Positions 56,632 through 64,000 of a stretch of 64,000 nucleotides of DNA are shown one piece after another. The DNA is taken from NCBI GenBank assembly GCA_963812475.1, contig CAWEVI010000045.1, positions 1 to 64,000 of the forward strand, written 5' to 3'. The notes below the pieces were generated by a model. That model worked only from the letters and a program-made list of their open reading frames with translations, did no database searches and had not been told where the DNA came from. The stretch is from JAMXLO01 sp963812475. GTDB taxonomy: Bacteria; Pseudomonadota; Alphaproteobacteria; Acetobacterales; Acetobacteraceae. The first letter of the stretch is position 1; every line of letters starts with the position of its first letter. The translations under genes and the position numbers were made by a program.

Positions 56632-58143
56632 ATGACCGACATCAATACCGGCGTGCTGAAGACACGTGTGATCGAGCTGGTGAATGAGCATGCAAAGCTC
56701 GCTCAGGTGGTCAACGACAGCCTGTTCTCGTTCGGTGAGCTTGGTTTCCACGAGGTGGAGACAGCGAAATTCCTCACTGCCACGCTAGAGCGCCACGGCT
56801 TCAAGGTGGAGCGCGGCGTGGCCGGCATGCCGACAGGGTGGGTTGCGCGCTGGGGTTCGGGCGGCCCGGTGATTGCGCTCGGCAGCGATACCGACGCGCT
56901 GCCGAATGTTTCGCAGAAGCCGGGCGTGGCGTATCACGAGCCGTTGGTGGAAGGCGGCCCCGGCCACGGTGAGGGACACAATTCCGGCCAGGCGGTGAAC
57001 ATCGCCGCGGCGCTCGCTCTGAAGGAGCTGATGCAGAACGAAGGGTTGCCGGGTACGCTGATGCTCTGGCCCGGTATCGCCGAGGAGTTGTTGGCCGGCA
57101 AGGCGTTTCAGGTGCGCGACGGGCTGTTCGAAGGTGTGGACGCGGTGCTGTTCACCCATGTCGGCCACAATCTGGAGACCGGCTGGGGCGAAGTACGTGG
57201 CGCCGGCGGCCTGATCTCGGTGGAATACGCGTTCCACGGCGCTTCGGCGCATGCGGCCGCTGCGCCATGGCGCGGACGCAGCGCGCTCGATGCGGTCGAG
57301 CTGATGAACATGGGCTGGAACGTGCGGCGCGAACATCTGCGGCCGGAACAGCGTTCGCACTACATCATCACCTATGGCGGCGAACAGCCGAACGTCGTGC
57401 CGGCACTGGCAAAGGTCTGGTACTACATCCGTGAAACCGACGTGGAGAACGTGCGGAGGAATTTCGCCATCTGCAATCGCATCGCCGACGGTGCGGCAAT
57501 GATGACGGATACCGAGGTGACGCGCCGCATGCTTGGCGCGTCCTGGCCGCGGCATTACAATCAGGTGTTGGCGGAGACGCTGCAAACCAACATCGAACGG
57601 ATCGGCCTACCGACCTGGACTGAGGATGACGATGCCTTTGCGCGCGCGGTTCAACGCGCGGCAGGCGGTGCAGAGGTTGGACTGGCAAGGCAGGTGGCGA
57701 AGATTTCCACCAGTCCGTTCAGCCCGGGCACCGACGATATCGGCGACGTGTCGTGGGTGGTGCCGACCGCACAGCTACGCTTTCCCGCCAACATGGCAAG
57801 CCTGCCCGGCCATCACTGGTCCAACGCGATGGCGATGGCCACCCCGATCGCGCACAAGGGAATCGTGGCTGGCGCCAAGGTGGTCGCGGCCACGGTAGTC
57901 GATCTGTTGCTGCAGCCTGATCTCATCGCAGAGACCAGGCGCTATTTCACCGAGGTGCAGACCAGGGATAAGAAATACGAGCCGTTCATTGGCCCGGACG
58001 ACAAGCCGCCGGTCGATCTCAATCAGGTGTCGATGGACAAGTTCCGCCCGTTGATGCGGCCGTTCTATTATGACGCAGACAGCCACGACACATATCTGGA
58101 ACAGCTGGGCGTGAACTATCCGGTACTGGAACGTCCGGTCTGA
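56632..58143 (+). CDS. M20-family amidohydrolase (AbgB-like)
   Basis: This 503-residue metal-dependent hydrolase resembles aminobenzoyl-glutamate utilisation protein B. Visible features are FSFGELGFHEVETAKFL, IALGSDTDALPNVSQKPG, GEGHNSGQAVNIAAA and PGIAEELLAGKAF, then the lid domain YAFHGASAHAAAAPWRGRSALD. It should cleave an amide bond of an acylated amino acid or similar compound in the cytoplasm. It starts a three-gene plus-strand run with the NHL and threonine aldolase genes. Confidence 0.9.
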   Translation: MTDINTGVLKTRVIELVNEHAKLAQVVNDSLFSFGELGFHEVETAKFLTATLERHGFKVERGVAGMPTGWVARWGSGGPVIALGSDTDALPNVSQKPGVAYHEPLVEGGPGHGEGHNSGQAVNIAAALALKELMQNEGLPGTLMLWPGIAEELLAGKAFQVRDGLFEGVDAVLFTHVGHNLETGWGEVRGAGGLISVEYAFHGASAHAAAAPWRGRSALDAVELMNMGWNVRREHLRPEQRSHYIITYGGEQPNVVPALAKVWYYIRETDVENVRRNFAICNRIADGAAMMTDTEVTRRMLGASWPRHYNQVLAETLQTNIERIGLPTWTEDDDAFARAVQRAAGGAEVGLARQVAKISTSPFSPGTDDIGDVSWVVPTAQLRFPANMASLPGHHWSNAMAMATPIAHKGIVAGAKVVAATVVDLLLQPDLIAETRRYFTEVQTRDKKYEPFIGPDDKPPVDLNQVSMDKFRPLMRPFYYDADSHDTYLEQLGVNYPVLERPV

Positions 58144-58155
58144 TCCTGGGAGGGA

Positions 58156-59118
58156 ATGATCATGGCCATCATCGTTGGCAGCGGTGACTATCGTTATGAG
58201 CAGATCGACAATTGGGCCAAGGTGCCGACCGGCTGGTCGTTGCACGAAGTCGGCGCGGTCGGCGTTGACAGGCAGGACAATGTTTACGTGTTCAACCGCG
58301 GCGAACATCCGATGATGGTGTTCGATCGCGAGGGCAACTTCCTGCGTGCCTGGGGCGAAGGTCTGTTTCCACGCGCGCACGGCCTGCACATGGCGCCGGA
58401 CGACACCGTGTTCCTGACCGACGACGGCGATCATTCGGTGCGCAAATGCACACTCGACGGAAAGGTGCTGCTGACGCTCGGCACGCCGGGCAAGCCGGCG
58501 CCCTTCATGAGTGGCGAGCCGTTCCACCGCTGCACGCACACCGCGCTGTCACCGACCGGCGATATCTACGTGTCGGACGGCTACGGCAACGCGCGTGTCC
58601 ATAAGTATTCGCCCGACGGAAGACTGCTGATGTCCTGGGGCGAGTCGGGCACCGAGCCGGGCCAGTTCAACCTGGTGCACAACATCTCGTGCGATCCCGA
58701 CGGCTGGGTCTATGTCGCGGACCGTGAAAACCATCGCATCCAGGTATTCGACGGCAAAGGACGCTACGAGACGCAGTTCAACAACCTACATCGTCCATGC
58801 GGCATGTTCATGCCGTACTGCACCTGCCCGGTCTGCTACGTGGGTGAGCTTGGTCCCGCAACGCGCACCAACCGCAATTATCCGAATCTCGGCCCGCGTC
58901 TGTCGATCATCGACAACAAGGGCAATCTGCTGACCCGCATCGGCGGCCAGCATCCAGGCACCGGTCCGACCGACTACATCGGCCCGCACGGCCTCTGTGC
59001 CGATTCACGCGGCGACATCTATATCGGCGAGGTTTCCCGGACATTATGGCCGCAGTACTTCGCGGACCAACCGATACCGGATGGCGTGCGCTGCCTGCGC
59101 AAACTTCGAAAAATCTGA
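58156..59118 (+). CDS. NHL-repeat beta-propeller protein
   Basis: A 320-residue protein with NHL repeats (GVDRQDNVYVFNRGEHPMMVFDREG, GDIYVSDGYGNARVHKYSPDG, GWVYVADRENHRIQVFDGKGRYE). The fold is a six-bladed propeller like peptidyl-alpha-hydroxyglycine lyase, the second enzyme of peptide amidation. Bacterial members of this type are mostly uncharacterised. No signal peptide is visible. It lies 12 nt after the M20 gene. Confidence 0.83.
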   Translation: MIMAIIVGSGDYRYEQIDNWAKVPTGWSLHEVGAVGVDRQDNVYVFNRGEHPMMVFDREGNFLRAWGEGLFPRAHGLHMAPDDTVFLTDDGDHSVRKCTLDGKVLLTLGTPGKPAPFMSGEPFHRCTHTALSPTGDIYVSDGYGNARVHKYSPDGRLLMSWGESGTEPGQFNLVHNISCDPDGWVYVADRENHRIQVFDGKGRYETQFNNLHRPCGMFMPYCTCPVCYVGELGPATRTNRNYPNLGPRLSIIDNKGNLLTRIGGQHPGTGPTDYIGPHGLCADSRGDIYIGEVSRTLWPQYFADQPIPDGVRCLRKLRKI

Positions 59119-59127
59119 GGGTTCGCC

Positions 59128-60195
59128 ATGTCTTATGAGCCGAAGCGGTTCGACTTCTCCATTCCGGTCCGCATCAACCTGTCGTCGGACACGCAGACCA
59201 AGCCGACGCGCGCGATGAAGGAGGCGATGATGGAGGCTGAGGTGGGTGACGAGCAGATGGGCTCGGATCCCACCGTTTGGGCGCTGTGCGATCGGACTGC
59301 CGCATTGCTTGGCAAGGAAGCGGCGGTCTTCCTGCCATCGGGCACCATGTGCAACCAGGTGGCGATCGCGACGCATTGCAGACCGGGGGAGGAGATCCTT
59401 GCGCATGAATCGTCGCACATCCTCTCCAGTGAGGGCGGTGCACCGGCGGCGATCGCGGGTGCGCTGATCAAGGGCCTGACGGGCGAGCGCGGACAGTTCA
59501 CCGCAGACACACTCCAGGAGGCGATTCGCCCGGTATCACGCTACTCGCCGACGCAGCGTCTGGTCGAAGTCGAGCAGACTGCGAACCGTGGCGGTGGGGC
59601 GTGCTGGAGTGTGGAGGCGTTGCACGCAGTGACCGAAGCGGCGCACGCACATGGACTTTCCACCCACATGGATGGCGCGCGTTTGATGAATGCCGCGGTA
59701 GCGCTCGGTGTGCCGGCGGCCGATCTCACCGAGGGCTGCGATTCCGTTTGGCTGGACTTCACCAAGGGCCTGGCTGCACCTTTGGGCGCTGTGCTGGCCG
59801 GCTCGCACGAGTTCATCGGCCAGGCCTGGCGCTGGAAGCAGCGTCTCGGCGGCTCCATGCGTCAAGGTGGCATGTGCGCCGCGGCCTGTCTCTATGCGCT
59901 GGAACACAACATCGACCGCCTTGCCGAGGATCACGCCAACGCAAAGTCACTGGCGCGCGGCATGGCCCAAATACCCGGCATCACGGTAGAGACGCCGGAA
60001 ACCAATCTGGTGTTCTTCGATACGCAGGGCACCGGCATGACCGCGGATACGTTCGCCGGCAAACTGCGCAAGGAAGGCGTGCTGGTATCCACATCCGGCA
60101 AATATCGCGGCCGCGCCTGCCTGCACCTCGACGTAACCGCGTCACACGTGGATTCGGCGCTATCGGTGATGAAGCAGACGGTGAACACAGCCTGA
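59128..60195 (+). CDS. low-specificity L-threonine aldolase
   Basis: A 355-residue PLP enzyme. It has the N-terminal LSSDTQTKPTRAMKEAM, FLPSGTMCNQVAI, HMDGARLMNAAVALGV and the PLP-lysine motif SVWLDFTKGLAAPLGA. It cleaves threonine or a beta-hydroxy amino acid to glycine and an aldehyde. It lies 9 nt after the NHL gene in one run. The closest genes suggest it may act on an unusual beta-hydroxy amino acid, which is inference. Confidence 0.93.
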   Translation: MSYEPKRFDFSIPVRINLSSDTQTKPTRAMKEAMMEAEVGDEQMGSDPTVWALCDRTAALLGKEAAVFLPSGTMCNQVAIATHCRPGEEILAHESSHILSSEGGAPAAIAGALIKGLTGERGQFTADTLQEAIRPVSRYSPTQRLVEVEQTANRGGGACWSVEALHAVTEAAHAHGLSTHMDGARLMNAAVALGVPAADLTEGCDSVWLDFTKGLAAPLGAVLAGSHEFIGQAWRWKQRLGGSMRQGGMCAAACLYALEHNIDRLAEDHANAKSLARGMAQIPGITVETPETNLVFFDTQGTGMTADTFAGKLRKEGVLVSTSGKYRGRACLHLDVTASHVDSALSVMKQTVNTA

Positions 60196-60202
60196 TGTCG
60201 TT

Positions 60203-60255
60203 GCGACGAACGCAGCGGCGTCCGGCTCAAGTCCGGCCCTCGCTGCGCTCGTCGC
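60203..60255. repeat. imperfect inverted repeat between convergent genes
   Basis: GCGACGAACGCAGCG (60203-60217) and CGCTGCGCTCGTCGC (60241-60255) pair over 15 bp with one mismatch and a 23-base loop. It lies between the aldolase and the convergent lipoprotein gene and may act as a bidirectional terminator, but no U-run follows. Confidence 0.4.
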
Positions 60256-60282
60256 GATTTCAGCGACGCGGCGGCGTCGCGG

Positions 60283-60774
60283 TCAGCGCGTCGTCGTGGT
60301 GTTGGGCTGGCTGGTGTCGGGCGCGGGATTGTTGATAGGCGGGCTGTTGTTGGGCGGGTTGGCGTTGGCCGGCGGGTTGTAATTGCTGCCGTAGCGCTGA
60401 TCGGCAGGCGGCGCATTCCCATAGGTCTGATTGGTGCCGAGATTAAGCGAGGCGAGCGTGTCCGCGTCCAGCTTGCCGGTCGCATTCAGGTTATGCTGCT
60501 GCTGGTAACCGCGGACCGCGGACTCGGTGCCCGGACCCCATACGCCATCGACACTCCCGCGGTAAATGCCTTGCTGCTGCAGCCGTCCCTGCACCTGCTG
60601 GATCATATCCTGCGACAATTGTGTAGATTGCGGCGAGGCGGACACCGGCTGCGTGGCTGCATGGCTCGAATAGCCGGAACGGCTCGCCTGGTTACCGCCG
60701 AACATTGAGCAGGCTGGCAGCGCTGCTAAGCCGCACAGCGCAATCACCGTGGTGACATTGCGGACCTTGGTCAT
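60283..60774 (-). CDS. peptidoglycan-binding-domain lipoprotein
   Basis: A 163-residue protein with a lipoprotein signal (TTVIALCGLAALPACSMF, lipobox LPAC) and one peptidoglycan-binding domain (about 58-108, IQQVQGRLQQQGIYRGSVDG, GPGTESAVRGYQQQH). A Pro/Asn-rich C-terminal tail (PPANANPPNNSPPINNP) follows. The ATG at 60774 has AAGGAG directly before it. Confidence 0.85.
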   Translation of the reverse strand: MTKVRNVTTVIALCGLAALPACSMFGGNQASRSGYSSHAATQPVSASPQSTQLSQDMIQQVQGRLQQQGIYRGSVDGVWGPGTESAVRGYQQQHNLNATGKLDADTLASLNLGTNQTYGNAPPADQRYGSNYNPPANANPPNNSPPINNPAPDTSQPNTTTTR

Positions 60775-60972
60775 TGCTTTCTCCTTGGATTCGACACGAA
60801 CTGTTGAGCCGACCATGGCGGGCGGCGTGCGTGGACAATCACAACGGAGAAACTGACGCGTTCGTCTCCCGGTTGCAGCGGGAACTGCATTGTGAGGCGC
60901 CGGGCATTGGACGGCGCGACCGACCGTTTCCACCCTGGCGCGGACAGTCCTCATCCGGTATGCAGGCGTCCG

Positions 60973-61010
60973 CATATCAGCAGATGATCGACATATCAGC
61001 AGATGATCGA
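60973..61010. repeat. perfect tandem duplication of 19 bp
   Basis: CATATCAGCAGATGATCGA occurs twice without spacer, at 60973-60991 and 60992-61010. It lies about 18 bp before the start of the small Cys-repeat protein, in its probable leader, between divergent genes. It may be a regulator site duplicated by slippage. Confidence 0.75.
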
Positions 61011-61027
61011 CCAGGGAGATCGCAGTG

Positions 61028-61282
61028 ATGAGCCGATCCATACTTGCCGCGACGGCCGCGCTGGGCTTCCTGGCGTTGATGCCCTCGGGGTCGAAGGCTG
61101 TTACATGTGCGGAAGGCGTCTATCGCGCCGGCTGTGCCGGTTCGAACGGCGCTGCGGTGGTCAACAAAACGCCGGCGCGAGTTTACCATCGCCCACCGGC
61201 GACGGTCACCTGCGCAAATGGCGTCTATCGTGCGGGCTGTACCGGACCAAATGGCGCGACGGTCGTTCGCAAGCCCGAGTGA
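61028..61282 (+). CDS. small secreted protein with repeated VYRAGC motif
   Basis: An 84-residue protein with a signal peptide (RSILAATAALGFLALMPSGSKA) and two imperfect repeats, TCAEGVYRAGCAGSNGAAVV and TCANGVYRAGCTGPNGATVV, joined by a short basic linker. Each repeat has two Cys, giving two likely disulfides. It resembles small alphaproteobacterial secreted proteins of unknown role. The ATG at 61028 follows an in-frame GTG, with GGGAG just upstream. Confidence 0.7.
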   Translation: MSRSILAATAALGFLALMPSGSKAVTCAEGVYRAGCAGSNGAAVVNKTPARVYHRPPATVTCANGVYRAGCTGPNGATVVRKPE

Positions 61283-61377
61283 GCCTGCACAGCCGCACCC
61301 GACAAACGGTCAGTCGCCGAGCCTACCGCTGATCCAGCGCGCGAGGCCGTCCGCCTGCGTTCTTTCAGATGGCCCGA

Positions 61378-63243
61378 TCAGCGCGCAATTGCGATGTCGT
61401 GGAACAGACGAGCGGGAAGACCGCCGCCCTGGACCGATTTCATCGGCCGGTTGTCGTCATTGCCGAGCCAGACGCCAACGATCGTGCCATCAATGCAGCC
61501 GATGAACCAGGCGTCACGATAATCCTGCGTCGTGCCCGTCTTGCCGGCGACCACATGGCCAGCGACCGCTGCCGCGCGGCCGGTACCACGTGTCACCACC
61601 GCGGTCAGCATGCGCGTCATCATAGCGGCAACGTCGGGGTCGATCGCAGGCTGCGGCGGCGCACGCGCTGTATCGACCGCAGCGCCGCCGGCGCGCAACG
61701 CCTCGACGGCGAACGGGGCGATGCGCGCTCCGCCATTGAAGAACGCGGCATAGGCGGACGTAATTTCCAGCAGCCCAACCTCCCCGGTGCCAAGTGCAAG
61801 CGATGCGTCGTTCGGCAGCTTGTCGGCGATGCCGAGCCGCGCCGCGACCTTCCCCACCACGCGCGGTCCTCCAGCCTGTAGCAGCAGGCGCACGGCCGAT
61901 GTGTTGATCGACTGCGCGAGTGCCTCTTCCACGGAGATCTCGCCGAGATACCGTCGTTCGAAGTCAGCGGGGCTCCAGTTGCCGACCCGGATCGGGGCAT
62001 CCAACACTGGGTCGTCCGGCTGGACGCCCTTTTCCAGAGCGGCAAGCCAGACAAATGGCTTGAACGCAGACCCAGGCTGACGGCGCGCCAGCACAGCGCG
62101 ATTGAACGAGCTTTGGCGATAGTCGCGACCACCTACCATGGCGCGAACGGCGCCGGTGGCGGCATCTAGCACCACCACCGCGCCTTGCGTGACGCCGGAG
62201 GCGGCGCCCGGGCCGTCCAGCAGCGCGATCAGTCGCGATTCTGCAATCGCCTGCACCTTGGGATCGAGCGTGGTCCGCACGATGGCGTCGGCGTTGGGCG
62301 GCGCGAGCGACTGCGCCTGGTCGGCGGCCCAGTCGGCGAACCAGCCGGCGCTAAGCGGCGGAGCCGGAGGAAATGCGATCTGGCCCATGGCGGTCTTCGC
62401 TTCGGCGGCGGTGATCGCGCCGGTGTCCGCCATCGCGGTCAGCACCTGCCTCGCCCGGGCGGCCGCTGCCGATGGATCGGCGCGGGGATTGAAGCGCGAC
62501 GGAGCCCGCGGCAGCCCCGCCAAGACCGCCGCCTGCCACAGCGTCACGCGGCGCGCGGAGACGCCGAAATACATTCGCGAGGCCGCATCGATGCCCCAGG
62601 CGCCGGATCCCAGATAGACCCGATTCAGCCAGATCTCGAGGATTTCCCGCTTGCTGAACGTGTGTTCCAGCCACAGCGTCAGCAACAGTTCCTGCACCTT
62701 GCGGCGGAACGTGCGGGCGTTGGTCAGGAACAGGTTCTTGGCGACCTGCTGTGTGATGGTCGAGCCTCCCTGCACGACGTGTCCCGCCGTGATGTTGGTC
62801 CAGGCGGCACGGGCCAAGCCGATTGGGTCGATGCCGTAGTGGTGCCAGAACCGCCGGTCCTCCACCGCCACCGCGGCTTCGGGCAGATAGCGCGGCACGT
62901 CGCCCAGGCGCAGCGGCTCACCGACAAGATCGCCGAAGGTTGCGAAGACATGCCCGGAGCGGTCTTCCAGCGTGAGGCCCGGGCGGCGCGCCGCGTCCAG
63001 GGCCGCTTCAGGGCGCGGCAGGTCGCGGGCGAACCAGAGCAGCATCACCGCGGCCGCCAGCGCGCCCCACACCAGCGCGATGATCGAATAGCGCAACAGG
63101 CGAAAACGCCGCCGCCGTGGGGCGACGAAGGGTGCCGGTCGAGCCTGGAGGGGCGGGCGAGCAGGCCCCGCCATCCGCCTGGTCGAGGGCGCACGACGCG
63201 GGGTTCGACGATCTTCTGGGGCTATGCGGGGGGCGCGCGGCAT
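61378..63243 (-). CDS. class A penicillin-binding protein (PBP1A-type)
   Basis: A 621-residue bifunctional cell-wall synthase. It has a basic cytoplasmic tail, one membrane anchor (about 48-70), a GT51 glycosyltransferase domain (EDRRFWHHYGIDP, GGSTITQQVAKNLFLTNART, KREILEIWLNRVYLG) and a transpeptidase domain (SAFKPFVW as SxxK, SINTS as SxN, KTGTT). It polymerises and crosslinks peptidoglycan. The ATG at 63243 is chosen; the longer frame to 63468 overlaps the divergent dehydrogenase gene and is unlikely. It lacks a long C-terminal extension. Confidence 0.93.
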   Translation of the reverse strand: MPRAPRIAPEDRRTPRRAPSTRRMAGPARPPLQARPAPFVAPRRRRFRLLRYSIIALVWGALAAAVMLLWFARDLPRPEAALDAARRPGLTLEDRSGHVFATFGDLVGEPLRLGDVPRYLPEAAVAVEDRRFWHHYGIDPIGLARAAWTNITAGHVVQGGSTITQQVAKNLFLTNARTFRRKVQELLLTLWLEHTFSKREILEIWLNRVYLGSGAWGIDAASRMYFGVSARRVTLWQAAVLAGLPRAPSRFNPRADPSAAAARARQVLTAMADTGAITAAEAKTAMGQIAFPPAPPLSAGWFADWAADQAQSLAPPNADAIVRTTLDPKVQAIAESRLIALLDGPGAASGVTQGAVVVLDAATGAVRAMVGGRDYRQSSFNRAVLARRQPGSAFKPFVWLAALEKGVQPDDPVLDAPIRVGNWSPADFERRYLGEISVEEALAQSINTSAVRLLLQAGGPRVVGKVAARLGIADKLPNDASLALGTGEVGLLEITSAYAAFFNGGARIAPFAVEALRAGGAAVDTARAPPQPAIDPDVAAMMTRMLTAVVTRGTGRAAAVAGHVVAGKTGTTQDYRDAWFIGCIDGTIVGVWLGNDDNRPMKSVQGGGLPARLFHDIAIAR

Positions 63244-63352
63244 GCGGTGGCGCCACTGATACGAGATCGTCCCCGTGCCGGGGAAGTGCATTGCTTGCCG
63301 CGAACAGCCGGCTTGCGCAGATTGGTGCACGCAAGCGACGACGGGGGATACG

Positions 63353-64000
63353 ATGAAGGGCCTGTTTCTCGATGCGGTGGACGACCTGGCGGACGTGTTC
63401 CGTCGTGTGGTGCGTCCCGATGATCCTCCGGTCACGGTGACCGAGCGGCTCGAGGTTCCGCCGGACACGCTGCCCGGCCTGCTCGCCGGCTACGACTTCG
63501 TGCTGGACGACCACACCCAGATGCCCACGGAGTGGATGCGGCGTTGCACCGGCCTGAAGCACATCATCTTCCTCGGCACCGGCGCCCGGAGCTACATGCA
63601 CCCCGAGGAACTCGCCGAACACGGCATTACCGTGCACATCATCAAGGGCTACGGCGACACTGCGGTGGCCGAACATACGATCGCACTGATGTGGGCCGCC
63701 GCGCGCGGGCTGGCGGTGATGGACCGCGGCATGCGCGCGGGGCAGTGGGTCCGTACCGAGGGGATCCAACTTACCGGCAAGACGCTCGGCCTGCTGGGCT
63801 TCGGCGGTATCGCAGCCGAGGTGGCGCGTATCGCGGGGGGGTCGGGAATGCGGGTGATCGCCTGGAATCGCTCGCCGAAATCCGCCCCCGGTGTGACGTT
63901 CGTCGATCTGGATACGCTGCTGGCGGAAAGCGACGTGCTGTCGGTGCATCTGCTGCTGACCGACGAGACGCGCGGGTTTCTCGGCACGGATCGGCTGGCG
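63353..64000 (+). CDS. D-2-hydroxyacid dehydrogenase, 5' part
   Basis: An open frame from ATG 63353 runs off the window edge after 216 codons. It starts MKGLFLDAVDDLADVFRR and shows the family's catalytic-domain pattern (IIFLGTGARSYM, GYGDTAVAEHTIALMWAAAR) and the Rossmann motif KTLGLLGFGGIAAEVARIA, then NRSPKSAP, as in phosphoglycerate- or hydroxypyruvate-type dehydrogenases. The C-terminal His/Glu region lies outside. It is divergent from the penicillin-binding protein gene. Confidence 0.9.
   Translation, partial: MKGLFLDAVDDLADVFRRVVRPDDPPVTVTERLEVPPDTLPGLLAGYDFVLDDHTQMPTEWMRRCTGLKHIIFLGTGARSYMHPEELAEHGITVHIIKGYGDTAVAEHTIALMWAAARGLAVMDRGMRAGQWVRTEGIQLTGKTLGLLGFGGIAAEVARIAGGSGMRVIAWNRSPKSAPGVTFVDLDTLLAESDVLSVHLLLTDETRGFLGTDRLA

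Noticed and set aside
61369..61881. 170-residue plus-strand frame
   Set aside because: Antisense to the transpeptidase domain of the penicillin-binding protein.
63243..63468. N-terminal extension of the penicillin-binding protein
   Set aside because: It would overlap the divergent dehydrogenase gene; the start at 63243 precedes a normal cytoplasmic tail and membrane anchor.
1..64000. CRISPR arrays, rRNA genes, prophage structural genes, toxin-antitoxin pairs
   Set aside because: I looked for regularly spaced repeats, rRNA signatures and phage modules and saw none.

Overview
The window is a high-GC chromosomal segment of an alphaproteobacterium. Several things point to the Rhodospirillales/Acetobacteraceae: a tRNA-Trp–secE–nusG unit, a liv-type branched-chain amino acid importer, CydDC, many solute-binding and amidohydrolase genes, and small GC-rich palindromic repeats between genes. 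That placement is inferred from gene content and base composition only; no marker gene here fixes the genus.

Layout. Positions 1-7.1 kb form a mobile and defence islet. It holds an IS5-like transposase, an AT-richer AIPR-family (abortive-infection-type) gene broken by an IS630-family element and by two frameshifts, and two nearly identical ISAs1-family copies lying head to tail between one shared 8-bp target duplication. Positions 7.2-15.9 kb hold the most distinctive system of the window: five co-directional genes, namely transglutaminase-DUF2126, a circularly permuted ATP-grasp fused to an alpha-E domain, and three more transglutaminase-like proteins. The first three are translationally coupled. 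Family precedent suggests ATP-dependent peptide-bond formation and processing, but the substrate is unknown. Positions 15.9-16.9 kb are the tRNA-Trp–secE–nusG unit.

Positions 17.4-24 kb carry a MetE-C-like methyltransferase, an ABC-F ATPase and an SsuABC/TauABC-type importer with two different permeases. Positions 23.9-29.2 kb are a complete liv operon led by a cupin gene with a basic tail. Positions 29.3-31.6 kb hold two divergent citrate-synthase-like genes, one with an N-terminal helix-turn-helix, around a 10-bp inverted repeat. Positions 31.7-44.5 kb contain two MFS transporters, RecQ, an OmpA-like protein, CydC and a frameshifted CydD, a DUF4399 protein, a nucleotide-cyclase/FGE-sulfatase fusion and an SDR.

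Positions 44.6-60.2 kb look like a catabolic accessory region: a BNR-repeat protein, Ldh-type dehydrogenase, D-aminoacylase-like amidohydrolase, molybdopterin-binding hydroxylase (frameshifted), oligopeptide-type binding protein (in-frame amber codon), TPP enzyme, LLM flavin oxidoreductase, Liv-type binding protein, M20 amidohydrolase, NHL-repeat protein and threonine aldolase. The mix suggests use of acylated or amidated amino-acid compounds, but no complete pathway can be read. The end of the window carries a peptidoglycan-binding lipoprotein, a small Cys-repeat secreted protein, a class A penicillin-binding protein and the 5' part of a 2-hydroxyacid dehydrogenase.

Four separate genes carry a frameshift or a nonsense codon. 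This could be real decay or residual sequence error; raw reads would tell.
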